From Muriicola sp. Z0-33 (GTDB taxonomy: Bacteria; Bacteroidota; Bacteroidia; Flavobacteriales; Flavobacteriaceae): 64,000 nucleotides of DNA. Location of the stretch: NCBI RefSeq assembly GCF_026126425.1, contig NZ_JAFMPW010000002.1, forward strand, positions 558,001-622,000, given 5' to 3'. Shown here piece after piece: positions 1-9,364 of the stretch; position 1 is the first letter of the stretch, and each line of letters begins with the position of its first letter. The position numbers and the translations under genes are program-made. The notes beneath the pieces are model-generated. The model did not search any database, had not been told where the DNA came from, and saw nothing but the letters and a program-made list of their open reading frames with translations.

Positions 1-1457
1 ATTTCCAGAATTTAAGTGTGGTTCAGAGTCCTAACGTAAACAGTTTCCAGTTTAAAGGGGTTAACTTCTATTCCTTATTTGGTAAACTGGATTATAACTG
101 GGATGAAAAATACTACGTAACCGGGGTAATCAGAAGAGACGGTTCCTCCAGGTTTGGTGGAAATAACAGATATGGTACTTTCCCTGCGGTTTCAGGTGCA
201 TGGAGGGTTATTGCAGAGCCATTTATGCAAGACCAGGATATCATCTCCGATTTTAAAATCAGAGGTGGTTGGGGACAAATGGGTAACTCTAACAACGTTG
301 ATCCAAATAACCAGTTCTCTTTATTCGCATCTAACAGAGGAAATACTTTCTATCCTGTAGATGGTCAGAACAGTGGTGCTAACGAAGGGTTTGCCCAGAG
401 TAGAATTGGTAACCCGGATGCAAAGTGGGAAACCAGTACAACAACCAATATCGGGTTTGATATCGGTTTATTTAACGATAAGTTAGAGATCATATTAGAC
501 TGGTGGGAAAAAGATACTGAAGATCTATTGTTCCAGGTACCTCTTGCTGGGGTAACAGGTAACTTTGCTTCTGCTCCATCTGTAAATATCGCCAGTATGA
601 GTAACAAGGGTGTTGATTTCCAGATTGTAAACAGAGGAAACATAACAGAAGATTTATCTTATACCCTTACTTTAAACAACTCCTTCCTTTCCAATGAAAT
701 TACCTTCCTTGCAGATGGTATAGAATTCTTTGACGGAGGTTCTTATAGAGGTATCCGCCCAATTAGAAATGCAGTAGGGCAGTCTATCTCTACTTTCTTT
801 GGATATAAAGTTGCCGGTTATTTTAACAGCCAGGCAGAGGTTGACAGTTCTCCTGCTCAGGATGGTGCCGGGATTGGACGTTTCAGATATGAGGATGTAA
901 ATGGTGATGGAGCAATTACTCCTGACGACAGAACATTCCTTGGTAGTGCTGTACCAGATTATACTGGTGGTGCTACAATCAACTTACGTTACAAGAATCT
1001 TGAATTTGAAACGTACTGGTATGCTTCTATTGGAAATGAGATTTGGAATCAGTCCAAATGGTTTACAGATTTCTTCGGAACTTTTGAAGGTTCTGCCAAA
1101 GGAGTTAGGGCCAAGAATTCATGGACACCGGAGTTAGGAAACAACGCTGGCGCTCCAATTTGGGAAAGTGCATCTAACCTAAGTACCAGTGCTGCAGAGA
1201 ACTCTTGGTATGTAGAAGACGGATCTTTCTTAAGATTACAGCGTTTGGCATTTATCTACAATTTTGACACCGACATGGTTGAGAAATGGGGTATGAGCAA
1301 ATTTAGCTTAGGGCTTTCCGCTAACAACATCTGGACAATCACTGATTACAGCGGTTTAGACCCTGTAGTTTCTGGTCCTGATACCAATTTTGGTATTGAT
1401 GTGGGTAACTATCCTGTAACACCAAGTTATTTAATTAGCCTGGAGATAGGTCTTTAA
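1..1457 (+). CDS. susC: SusC-like TonB-dependent outer-membrane transporter, C-terminal part
   Basis: About 485 residues of the C-terminal beta-barrel of a SusC/RagA TonB-dependent transporter; the reading frame is open to base 3, so the gene starts left of the window. Seen: the family hallmark RRDGSSRFG followed by a [11 protein letters not shown] block near the start, alternating aromatic beta-strands, an [15 protein letters not shown] segment and a C-terminal strand ending SLEIGL. A full SusC is about 1000 residues, so roughly half is here. It imports oligosaccharides across the outer membrane using TonB energy. SusD follows at once, the standard pair, so this is the end of a polysaccharide utilisation locus. 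The substrate cannot be read from the barrel; nearby sulfatases suggest a sulfated glycan (inference). The GTG at 18 is internal, not a start. Confidence 0.95.
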   Translation, partial: FQNLSVVQSPNVNSFQFKGVNFYSLFGKLDYNWDEKYYVTGVIRRDGSSRFGGNNRYGTFPAVSGAWRVIAEPFMQDQDIISDFKIRGGWGQMGNSNNVDPNNQFSLFASNRGNTFYPVDGQNSGANEGFAQSRIGNPDAKWETSTTTNIGFDIGLFNDKLEIILDWWEKDTEDLLFQVPLAGVTGNFASAPSVNIASMSNKGVDFQIVNRGNITEDLSYTLTLNNSFLSNEITFLADGIEFFDGGSYRGIRPIRNAVGQSISTFFGYKVAGYFNSQAEVDSSPAQDGAGIGRFRYEDVNGDGAITPDDRTFLGSAVPDYTGGATINLRYKNLEFETYWYASIGNEIWNQSKWFTDFFGTFEGSAKGVRAKNSWTPELGNNAGAPIWESASNLSTSAAENSWYVEDGSFLRLQRLAFIYNFDTDMVEKWGMSKFSLGLSANNIWTITDYSGLDPVVSGPDTNFGIDVGNYPVTPSYLISLEIGL

Positions 1458-1515
1458 TATTTAACCGACTAAGATGATGTATAAATTTTTTATATCTTTA
1501 AAACAAAAATTAACT

Positions 1516-3276
1516 ATGAAAACTATGAGTAGAGTAAAGAAACTTACCCTCTGTGTGATGGCACTATTAATGGTGACTGTCTCTTGTAGCGACGAATTTC
1601 TCGAAATTGCGCCTACAGGATCCCTAGCGGATGCACAGGTTGGAACCAAAGATGGTATTGAAGGTCTTTTAATTGGTACCTACGCTGCCTTGAATGGGGT
1701 GTTTGGCAACCGTTTTGAAGGTCCAAACCACTGGATCACCGGATCTATCCTTGGAGGTGAAGCCAACAAAGGAACAGATGCGGGAGATTATGGCTCCATT
1801 AATCCTGTACAAAGATTTGAGCATGATGCCACCCAGGGAGACCTTAACAACTTATGGAGAGGTAGATTTGAAGGGGTTAGCCGATCAAATGCTGTTTTGG
1901 CGGCAATCGCTAATGCAGATGATCTTACCGCAGGAGATGCTGCACGTTTAACAGGCGAGGCTAGAATGTTAAGGGGTCATTTCTATTTTGACCTTAAAAA
2001 GCATTTTAACAGCGTTCCCGTTTTTGACGAAACCGTTGCAGCTGCAGACATTATTACAATTCCTAACACTCCGGATGTATGGCCACAAATTGAGGCAGAT
2101 TTTCAATTTGCATTTGACAACCTTCCGGCAGTTAACGGAGCAGGTAGGGTAAACAAATGGGCGGCAGGTGCATACCTGGCCAAGGCCTATTTATTCCAGG
2201 GGAAATTTGCACAGGCTAAAACTATGTTCGATGACGTAATTGCCAATGGTGTTACTTCAGACGGACAAGCCTACGCCCTACTCGATGATTATTCTGCTAT
2301 TTATAATGCGGAAAACGACAACCATGCAGAATCTGTTATGGATGTGGAATCTGCTAACAATACAGGTAGTACTCAGAATGCCAACTATTTTGATGACTTA
2401 AACTATCCATACAATACGGGTCCTGATGGTCCTGGTAACTGCTGTGGATTCTTTCAGCCAAGTATAGAATTAGGTAACTCTTTCAGAACTGATGCTAATG
2501 GCCTTCCATTATTAGACGGTTCTTACAATGACGCAGCCAACGCTGTTGCCAATAACTTTAAGCATGTTGTTGTTGACGGAAATGATGAAGGTACTTTTGT
2601 TGAAGATGCCGGTAACTTAGATCCTCGTATAGATCATTCTATTGGAAGAATGGGTATCCAGTACCTGGATTGGATAGAGCACCCAGGATCTGCCTGGATC
2701 AGAAGTTTCCCATATGCCGGGCCTTATTCGCCTAAGAAGTATATCTATTACAAGTCTCAGGAAAACTCCTTTACAGATGGAAGTTCCTGGACGCGTGGAT
2801 ATGCTATTATGAACTACACCATTATTCGTTTTGCTGACGTTCTTTTAATGGCTGCTGAAGCTGAAATTGAAGCTGGTTCATTGGAACAGGCCAGAACTTA
2901 CGTTAATATGGTAAGAGCAAGAGCCGGTTTGGCAGAGCATTGGGTTAAAAATGCCGATACTGATTTAGATGAAGCTAATTACGTGATTGGTGAATACCCA
3001 GCATCTGCTTTCGCAGATCAGGCTTCAGCACGAACTGCAGTCCGTTTCGAAAGAAAATTAGAATTATCTGGTGAAGGACATCGTTTCTTCGACCTGGTTC
3101 GTTGGGGAGTTGCTGCTGAAACTCTAAATGCTTATCTACAGTATGAAGGGCAGTTCTTAGTAACTAAGTTTGGTGGTGCCAGCTTTGCGGCAGGTAAAAA
3201 TGAATACCAGCCAATACCACAACCTCAAATAGATATTCAAGGAGCTGATGTATTAACACAGAATCCCGGATACTAA
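1516..3276 (+). CDS. susD: SusD-like surface glycan-binding lipoprotein
   Basis: Starch-binding-associating SusD/RagB family protein, about 586 residues. It sits on the cell surface, lids the SusC pore and binds glycan. I prefer the ATG at 1516 over the in-frame ATG at 1474, because it gives a compact lipoprotein leader (MKTMSRVKKLTLC..., lipobox TVSC, Cys24) followed by the usual SDEFLEIAP. Further family signs: NADDLTAGDAARLTGEAR with MLRGHFYFDL (TPR region), VLLMAAEAEIEAG with TYVNMVRARAGL, and near the C-terminus RFERKLELSGEGHRFFDLVRWG followed by a PIPQPQID motif and a terminal NPGY. The gene begins 58 bases after susC, so they are co-transcribed, and a strong terminator closes the pair. 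Substrate unknown. Confidence 0.95.
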   Translation: MKTMSRVKKLTLCVMALLMVTVSCSDEFLEIAPTGSLADAQVGTKDGIEGLLIGTYAALNGVFGNRFEGPNHWITGSILGGEANKGTDAGDYGSINPVQRFEHDATQGDLNNLWRGRFEGVSRSNAVLAAIANADDLTAGDAARLTGEARMLRGHFYFDLKKHFNSVPVFDETVAAADIITIPNTPDVWPQIEADFQFAFDNLPAVNGAGRVNKWAAGAYLAKAYLFQGKFAQAKTMFDDVIANGVTSDGQAYALLDDYSAIYNAENDNHAESVMDVESANNTGSTQNANYFDDLNYPYNTGPDGPGNCCGFFQPSIELGNSFRTDANGLPLLDGSYNDAANAVANNFKHVVVDGNDEGTFVEDAGNLDPRIDHSIGRMGIQYLDWIEHPGSAWIRSFPYAGPYSPKKYIYYKSQENSFTDGSSWTRGYAIMNYTIIRFADVLLMAAEAEIEAGSLEQARTYVNMVRARAGLAEHWVKNADTDLDEANYVIGEYPASAFADQASARTAVRFERKLELSGEGHRFFDLVRWGVAAETLNAYLQYEGQFLVTKFGGASFAAGKNEYQPIPQPQIDIQGADVLTQNPGY

Positions 3277-3293
3277 TATTTATCTGTTTATAT

Positions 3294-3322
3294 TAAAAGG
3301 CCGCAATATTGCGGCCTTTTTT
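3294..3322 (+). terminator. Rho-independent terminator after susCD
   Basis: An essentially perfect palindrome, with AAAAGGCCGCAAT running into ATTGCGGCCTTTT, followed by more T residues. It lies 18 bases after the susD stop. The A-tract on the left arm could let it work on both strands. It separates susCD from the next gene at 3384. Confidence 0.85.
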
Positions 3323-3332
3323 ATTTGCCAAA

Positions 3333-3363
3333 TTGCCGAGGTTCTTGCATTTTTGTACGTTGC
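3333..3363 (+). promoter_or_regulatory. Candidate Bacteroidota promoter for the FG-GAP lipoprotein gene
   Basis: TTG at 3333-3335, a 20-base spacer and TACGTTGC at 3356-3363 resemble the flavobacterial TTG / TAnnTTTG promoter, with two mismatches in the -7 box. It lies just after the susCD terminator and 21 bases before the ATG at 3384. Pattern match only. Confidence 0.35.
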
Positions 3364-3383
3364 TTTATAATACCGTTTAAAAA

Positions 3384-6300
3384 ATGAAAATTAGATATGC
3401 CGTTGCCGTTGCAGTACTGCTAATGATCTCTTTAGCAGGATGTAATAATGAAAAAGACAAGAAACAGTTATTTCATAAAATTCTAAGCCAGGATTCTGGC
3501 CTGGATTTTAATAATAGGCTAACTGAAAACGACTCTATTAATATACTAGACAATGAGTTTGTCTATAATGGTGCTGGAGTTGCCCTGGGAGACGTTAATG
3601 GAGACGGGCTAGACGATATCTTCTTTGCCGGTAACCAGGTGGACAATAAATTATTCCTGAATCTCGGAAAATTAAAATTTAAAGATGTTTCCGAATCCTC
3701 GAACATTGGTAAACCAGATTCCCTATTATGGTCTTCAGGGGTATCTATGCTAGATATTAACCTGGATGGTTTATTAGATATCTATATATGTAATACCTTC
3801 TATAAGGATAGTACAAAAAGAAAAAATCTGCTCTATGTAAATCTTGGGAACAAGGAAGATAAAATTCCGGAATTTAAGGAAATGGCCGAAGATTACGGGA
3901 TTGCAGATAATACTTATTCTTCCCATGCCCAGTTTTTTGATTACGATAATGATGGTGATTTAGACCTGTTTATTGGTGTAAACAGAATTGAAGGTATTAA
4001 TCCCAATCAGTTTAGCCCATTAACAGACGATGGCACTTCCCTTTCCAAAGACAGATTATATGAAAATACCTGGAAAGAGGGTGAGCCTCATCCGGTCTTT
4101 ACAGATATAACTACTCAGGCAGGCATACGCTACCACGGGTATAGTCATAGTACATTAATACACGATTTTAACGAAGATGGGTGGCCGGATATCTATGTAG
4201 CAAACGATTTTTTAAGTAATGATCTGATCTATATAAATAATCAGGACGGTACTTTTAGTAACCGAGCTAATGATGTCTTTAAACATTTTAGCCTTTCTTC
4301 AATGGGAAGCGATATTACCGATATCAACAATGATGGTACAATGGACCTATTTACCACTGAAATGCAGCCCTACTACAACAAGCGAAAAAAATTATTCCAG
4401 GGTCCCAGTAGTTACCAAAAAGAAATTTTTACCAGAAAGTACAAATACAACTACCAGTATACCCGTAATACCCTTCAGCTGAATTTAGGGACCAATCCGG
4501 AAACAAACCTGCCGATTTTTAGCGAAACGGGTATGTTCGCAGGCATTCAGGAAACAGATTGGAGCTGGGCACCGCTATTTGCGGATTACGATAATGATGG
4601 TTGGAAAGACCTCTTGATTACCAATGGTTTTCCTAAAGATGTCACCGACAGAGATTTCGGCGATTTCAGGGTAACGGCGAGTAGGTTGGTCAGCAAGGAA
4701 AAACTCATAGCAGCCATCCCCGAGATTAAGATTCCAAATTTTATGTTTCGAAATAATGGTGACCTCACATTTGAGGATGCCACGGAAGAATGGGGCCTCA
4801 ACTTTGGCACCTACTCCAACGGGGCCGCCTATGGCGACCTGGATAAAGACGGGGATTTAGATCTGGTGATCAACAACATTAATGATCCTGCCCTACTGAT
4901 GGAGAACAGGGCCTCGGAACTTTCGCCTGAAGCTAATTTTCTTCGTATTAAATTGTATGGATCAGCGCAGAATCCGGATGCATTTGGCAGTGAAGTAACT
5001 ATTATTTCTGATAGCGTTAAAATAAAACAATCGCTCCTATCGGGAAGAGGATATCTTTCCAAACCGGAAAATGTATTGCATTTTGGTCTTGGAAAACTAG
5101 ACAAGGCAGATGCCATTCTGGTTACATGGCCCGGAGGTAAAACACAGCGAATAGACCAGGTTACACTCAACCAGGTACTGGAAATAAAATATGACCCCGC
5201 AAAGCTTAAAGATTTAAATGCCAATGACCTGGCAGCCAACGCACTTATGCAGGAGGTTGCTCAGCTATATGGCCTTGAACATCAAAGCAGGGATATAGAT
5301 TTTATAGATTTTAACTTCCAAAGAACGCTGCCCCATAAATTTTCCCAGTACGGCCCGGCAGTCTCTGTAGGTGACGTTAATAATGACGGATTGGATGATA
5401 TGTTTGTAGCAGCCAGTAGAAATTTTAAAGAAAAGTGGTTCCTGCAGCAAACAGACGGATCCTTTGTCCAAAAAGAAGTAGCCTACAAACAACATGAGGA
5501 ACTGGAAGAAGAAGATGCAGGGACACTGCTTTTTGATGTAGATAATGATGGGGATCTGGATCTTTATATTGCCAGGGGTTGCGCTCAGTACCCTACAGGG
5601 CATGAATACTACCGCGATCTTCTTATGATAAATGACGGCAGTGGTAATTTTGAAGAAAACACAGAAGCGCTTCCCGGTTTTAAAAACAACTCATCCGCTG
5701 TAAAAGCGGCAGATTATGACAGAGATGGCGATCTGGATCTCTTTTTAGGTAGTAGGGTCCTCCCCTTTTCCTATCCCAATTCTGACAGGTCGTATATTTT
5801 AAGGAATGAGAGCAAGGATGGTACGGTTAAGTTTGTTGATGCAACTAATGAAGTTTCAGAGGATTTAAGTAGCCCGGGAATGATAAGTGATGCCATCTGG
5901 ACCGATTTCAACAATGACTTTTGGCCAGACCTAATCCTCGCCGGAGAATGGATGCCACTGCGCTTTTTCGAAAACAATAATGGAAAACTCAACGAAATTA
6001 CAGCATCTACAGGAATACAGGATAAATCCGGATGGTGGAACAGCCTGATGGCTGCAGATATTGATAACGACGGAGATGTGGATTATGTAGCCGGGAATTT
6101 TGGCCAGAACATTTATTTTCAGGGAAGTGCTGAAAAGCCGGTTAGGTTATATGCTAAGGATCTGGATAATAACGGGATGACAGACCCCCTGATTTCCTAT
6201 TATCTCAGAGACAGTACAGGCGTAGAATACGAATACCTCTATCATCCCTGGCAGGATGTGGTAAAGCAATATGCAGAAATAAGGAAAAGATTTAATTCTT

Positions 6301-6974
6301 TTGGAGAATTTGGCGCCTCCACCCTACCCGAAATGTTTACAGACGGACTTCTTGATGACGCAGCGGTGTATGAATTCAACTATATGAAAACCTCCTGGGT
6401 TGAAAACCTCGGAAACGGGAAATTTAAAATGCATGCCCTACCTGTTGAAGCTCAACTTGCCCCTGTTTATGGTACTCTGGCAACAGATCTGGATAATGAT
6501 GGCTTTACAGATCTTCTCCTTGTTGGTAATGACTACGGGATGGAAGTTCAACAAGGAAGAGCAGATGCTTTTAGTGGACTGGTTTTAAAAAATACCGGAA
6601 ATAAGAGCTTCAGCCCTGAAACTCTGGAGCATTCACATTTCTTTGTCCCTGGTGATGCCAAGGCCCTGGTTGCCCTAGACAGAAAGGATAAAAACCCCTT
6701 ATATATAGCAAGCCAGAATAATGATTCCTTGCGTGTTTTTGAAACTATTAAAGCTATAAAACAAGAAGTGATACGTCTTAGAAACAATGAGGTAAAGGCC
6801 CAAATGGTGTTTAAAGACGGGGGTATGTCCTTGCAAGAATTCTATTGGGGAGACAGCTTCCAATCACAATCTAGCAGAACAATTTCTGCCGGAGAAAGGA
6901 TTAAAGAAATCAGATTCTTCGATAATTCAGGTAAAGAAACGCGTACGGTTAGTATTCCCCAGGCAGGATCTTAG
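3384..6974 (+). CDS. Large FG-GAP/VCBS repeat lipoprotein with ASPIC/UnbV domain
   Basis: An 1196-residue protein with a lipoprotein leader (MKIRYAV...SLAGC, Cys20). It carries about fourteen calcium-loop-like FG-GAP/VCBS motifs of the form D-x-[DN]-x-D-G-x-x-D, for example DVNGDGLDD, DYDNDGDLD, DINNDGTMD, DVDNDGDLD and DLDNDGFTD. They form two blocks, about residues 60-520 and 650-1060, likely two beta-propellers. Between them, about residues 530-605, lies an ASPIC/UnbV (CRTAC-like) segment: GSEVTI, GRGYLS, HFGLG, ILVTWPGGK. Such proteins are common beside SusCD pairs in marine Bacteroidetes; their role is not established, with surface glycan or calcium-dependent binding the usual guess. It has its own terminator-separated start, and its stop abuts the stop of the convergent sulfatase. 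Confidence 0.85.
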   Translation: MKIRYAVAVAVLLMISLAGCNNEKDKKQLFHKILSQDSGLDFNNRLTENDSINILDNEFVYNGAGVALGDVNGDGLDDIFFAGNQVDNKLFLNLGKLKFKDVSESSNIGKPDSLLWSSGVSMLDINLDGLLDIYICNTFYKDSTKRKNLLYVNLGNKEDKIPEFKEMAEDYGIADNTYSSHAQFFDYDNDGDLDLFIGVNRIEGINPNQFSPLTDDGTSLSKDRLYENTWKEGEPHPVFTDITTQAGIRYHGYSHSTLIHDFNEDGWPDIYVANDFLSNDLIYINNQDGTFSNRANDVFKHFSLSSMGSDITDINNDGTMDLFTTEMQPYYNKRKKLFQGPSSYQKEIFTRKYKYNYQYTRNTLQLNLGTNPETNLPIFSETGMFAGIQETDWSWAPLFADYDNDGWKDLLITNGFPKDVTDRDFGDFRVTASRLVSKEKLIAAIPEIKIPNFMFRNNGDLTFEDATEEWGLNFGTYSNGAAYGDLDKDGDLDLVINNINDPALLMENRASELSPEANFLRIKLYGSAQNPDAFGSEVTIISDSVKIKQSLLSGRGYLSKPENVLHFGLGKLDKADAILVTWPGGKTQRIDQVTLNQVLEIKYDPAKLKDLNANDLAANALMQEVAQLYGLEHQSRDIDFIDFNFQRTLPHKFSQYGPAVSVGDVNNDGLDDMFVAASRNFKEKWFLQQTDGSFVQKEVAYKQHEELEEEDAGTLLFDVDNDGDLDLYIARGCAQYPTGHEYYRDLLMINDGSGNFEENTEALPGFKNNSSAVKAADYDRDGDLDLFLGSRVLPFSYPNSDRSYILRNESKDGTVKFVDATNEVSEDLSSPGMISDAIWTDFNNDFWPDLILAGEWMPLRFFENNNGKLNEITASTGIQDKSGWWNSLMAADIDNDGDVDYVAGNFGQNIYFQGSAEKPVRLYAKDLDNNGMTDPLISYYLRDSTGVEYEYLYHPWQDVVKQYAEIRKRFNSFGEFGASTLPEMFTDGLLDDAAVYEFNYMKTSWVENLGNGKFKMHALPVEAQLAPVYGTLATDLDNDGFTDLLLVGNDYGMEVQQGRADAFSGLVLKNTGNKSFSPETLEHSHFFVPGDAKALVALDRKDKNPLYIASQNNDSLRVFETIKAIKQEVIRLRNNEVKAQMVFKDGGMSLQEFYWGDSFQSQSSRTISAGERIKEIRFFDNSGKETRTVSIPQAGS

Positions 6975-8483
6975 TTAATGTTCATTTTTGTGTTTATAGT
7001 CTCCGAAACGATATTTTACGGTACGCTTTAATGGAATTTGCATGCCATTAGTTTCCTCTAACCAATCATAGATAGCAGTACTCATTTCCTTAGCTATATC
7101 CTGTTTATCCGGGTCTGCAATAAGGTTATACATCTCATCGGGATCATTTTTTAAATCGTATAATTCATTTCTGTCCCAAATGCCCTGATATTTCATGTAT
7201 TTATACTGATCTGTGCGCATACCAAATACTGTAGGGGTCATTGGAAAGTCATATTCCCAATAGTATTCATAAAATATTTCCTTACGAGAGGGTGCGCTGG
7301 TGTCTCCGGTAAGTATTGGAATAAAGGAGACTCCTGGCATATTCTCTGGTTGTTTTACCCCGGCTTCTGCCAATACTGTTGGCCCAATATCAATATTCTG
7401 AACCATTTGCTCCGGGCGTATTCCTCCCTCAAATAATTCAGGACATCTCACCAGTAAGGGTACTTTTACGGATTCCTCGTAAAAATGCCTCTTATCAATA
7501 AGTCCGTGCTCTCCCCAGCTAAATCCGTTATCCCCCATATAGATGACCAGCGTAGATTCATCCAATCCTTCTTTTTCTAAATAGTCCATCACCGTACCCA
7601 CACTTTCATCCACTCCCAGAAGTGTCTCGCAATAATCTACTACCATGGCGTGAAAATCCTTATTATCATGGTACATATAGTCTACCCCATGCCAGCTAAT
7701 TCTTTGATCTGCCACCCATTGCGGCCATTTTAAATCTCTGTATTTCCCGGTCTTAGTCTGATCATAGGTAGCTGGTAATGCTATTTTATTTCCCTTGTAA
7801 CGCCCCTTATGACGACGCGCGGGTTGAAAGCCTGCATGTACCGCCTTATGTGACAAATACATAAAAAAGGGCTTTTCTTTATCCCGTTTATCAAGCCAAT
7901 CTACGGCATGCTCTGTCAGCAGATCTGTAATGTAGGTAGAGTCTTTATAAGCCACTCTCTTCCCGTTGATATTTAAAGTAGGGTTGTAATATACTCCCTG
8001 CCCGGGAAAACTTTCCCAGTGGGTAAACCCGGGTTGAGGTTCATCTCCATGACTCCCCATATGCCATTTACCAAAGAACCCCGTCTGATACCCTGCTTTT
8101 TCCAAGTGTTGGGGAAAGTATGTCAGGTTTCCGGGATCCGGTGCCTGGTTATCAACTATGGTATGTGCGTGTGAAAACTGCCCTGTTAAAATAGAAGCCC
8201 TGCTGGGAGAACAAAGCGATGTAGTCACAAAAGCATTGGGTAAATAAGCCCCTTCAGCGGCCAATTTATCCATATTGGGGGTTTCTAACCAGGGAACTTT
8301 TCCGGTAAAACCCATATAATCAAAACGGTGATCATCTGTAAGGATAAAAATAACATTCCTTTGTTTCTTCTTTTTTACAGTAGCCATTCCCGGTGCTGTG
8401 TCAGGATTGGGTGCAAAATCATTGCTGCTTGCTATAAACGCAAAACTGCACAAAAAGAGGAAGACAATTTTTAAGTATTTCAT
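6975..8483 (-). CDS. Family S1 formylglycine sulfatase, exported
   Basis: Arylsulfatase-type hydrolase of 502 residues that removes sulfate esters from glycans. N-terminal hydrophobic signal (KIVFLFLCSFAFIASS). Catalytic site: C91-S-P-S-R, the C-x-P-x-R motif whose cysteine becomes formylglycine; metal ligands include the DD of FILTDDHR (residues 50-51) and the DN of GDNGFSWGEHG. GKWHMG and SHKAVH supply further active-site Lys/His. The C-terminal subdomain (YDLKNDPDEMYNLI) is typical of S1 enzymes resembling N-acetylglucosamine-6-/iduronate-type sulfatases; the exact subfamily and sulfate position cannot be read. It lies downstream of an esterase and another sulfatase on the same strand, probably one transcription unit belonging to the neighbouring susCD locus. 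No anaerobic maturase or FGE gene is in the window. Confidence 0.92.
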   Translation of the reverse strand: MKYLKIVFLFLCSFAFIASSNDFAPNPDTAPGMATVKKKKQRNVIFILTDDHRFDYMGFTGKVPWLETPNMDKLAAEGAYLPNAFVTTSLCSPSRASILTGQFSHAHTIVDNQAPDPGNLTYFPQHLEKAGYQTGFFGKWHMGSHGDEPQPGFTHWESFPGQGVYYNPTLNINGKRVAYKDSTYITDLLTEHAVDWLDKRDKEKPFFMYLSHKAVHAGFQPARRHKGRYKGNKIALPATYDQTKTGKYRDLKWPQWVADQRISWHGVDYMYHDNKDFHAMVVDYCETLLGVDESVGTVMDYLEKEGLDESTLVIYMGDNGFSWGEHGLIDKRHFYEESVKVPLLVRCPELFEGGIRPEQMVQNIDIGPTVLAEAGVKQPENMPGVSFIPILTGDTSAPSRKEIFYEYYWEYDFPMTPTVFGMRTDQYKYMKYQGIWDRNELYDLKNDPDEMYNLIADPDKQDIAKEMSTAIYDWLEETNGMQIPLKRTVKYRFGDYKHKNEH

Positions 8484-8589
8484 ATGACTTTGAAGTTAAT
8501 TGAATGTACGGCCCGGGCCTTGAAAATAAACAAAAAATTAGAGTTTTTTACGCATTTTTCAATGACTCCCCTGGTATTTACTATTGTTC

Positions 8590-9309
8590 TTATTTTTTTT
8601 TCTCCTGTAGCATCAACCAATCATACAACTCCTGGGTGGTATATGCCTGTACCCATGAATTATGACCCACACCCTCATAGGTGGTCAATTTCACTGGATA
8701 GCCCATAGATTTAAGCTTTTTTACCATTTCTTCTGATTCTGAATAGGGCACAGATTGGTCCTCAGTGCCATGAAATACCCATATGGGCAATTCCTTATTT
8801 ATCCAGGAAGCGTAGGGTAAAGGGGTCATCCCACAGACTACGGCCAAAGCTGCAAATTTATCCGGATACTGTACAACAAGTTCCCAGGCAGCGCCTCCTC
8901 CCCTGCTTAAGCCGGTTAAATACACCCGGTTTGTATCTACCCGGTTATTGGAAATAACGGTATCTAATAATTGCATTACCGCCCTGGTATTCCACCATTT
9001 CTTCTTATGCGGATTTTGAGGTGCCAGGATAAGAAATGGGAACTGCTTCCCTTCTGCAATAAGCTTAGGCGGACCGTTAGATTTTAATGTAGCCAGGCTA
9101 TCTCCAGACTCTCCTCCCCCATGTAAGAATAGCAATAAGGGAAATTTTTCATTTGCCCTCTCTTCATAATCCTCGGGGAAATAGAGGTAGTATCTTAAAT
9201 TTTCAATGGTGACGGTCTCCTCAACATCTTCAATCAAAACAGACTTGCTTTGGGCGGCACAACTACCCAGTAGTAAACAACTCATAAAAAAAAATAGATA
9301 TTTACCCAT
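8590..9309 (-). CDS. Alpha/beta-hydrolase lipoprotein esterase
   Basis: A 239-residue alpha/beta-hydrolase of the dienelactone-hydrolase / prolyl-oligopeptidase-like esterase type. Leader with lipobox LGSC (Cys17). Oxyanion-hole loop FLHGGGESGD at 62-70, nucleophile elbow GLSRG (Ser135), acid in HGTEDQSVP (Asp184) and His216 in GVGHNSW, so the triad is complete. Short one-domain esterases of this kind in PULs are often acetyl- or feruloyl-type glycan esterases (family knowledge), but the substrate is not determined here. It lies between two sulfatases on the same strand (55 bases from the upstream one, 106 from the downstream one), suggesting removal of ester decorations from the same sulfated polymer. 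Confidence 0.85.
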   Translation of the reverse strand: MGKYLFFFMSCLLLGSCAAQSKSVLIEDVEETVTIENLRYYLYFPEDYEERANEKFPLLLFLHGGGESGDSLATLKSNGPPKLIAEGKQFPFLILAPQNPHKKKWWNTRAVMQLLDTVISNNRVDTNRVYLTGLSRGGGAAWELVVQYPDKFAALAVVCGMTPLPYASWINKELPIWVFHGTEDQSVPYSESEEMVKKLKSMGYPVKLTTYEGVGHNSWVQAYTTQELYDWLMLQEKKK

Positions 9310-9364
9310 CTCAGCATCCTTTCAAGGCAATTAAGATACTATAATTAACCGTTCGCTGTCAACC

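Noticed and set aside
18-20. GTG at 18 as the start of the SusC-like protein
   Set aside because: The frame is open upstream to the window edge and the protein begins in mid-barrel, so it is a truncated gene.
5265-5603. Minus-strand reading frame of 112 residues
   Set aside because: It lies wholly within the FG-GAP lipoprotein gene, whose frame carries clear domains; no family resemblance in the antisense frame.
8484-8708. 74-residue plus-strand frame after the first sulfatase start
   Set aside because: It overlaps the esterase 3' end antisense and shows no coding signs; the true non-coding gap is only 106 bases.
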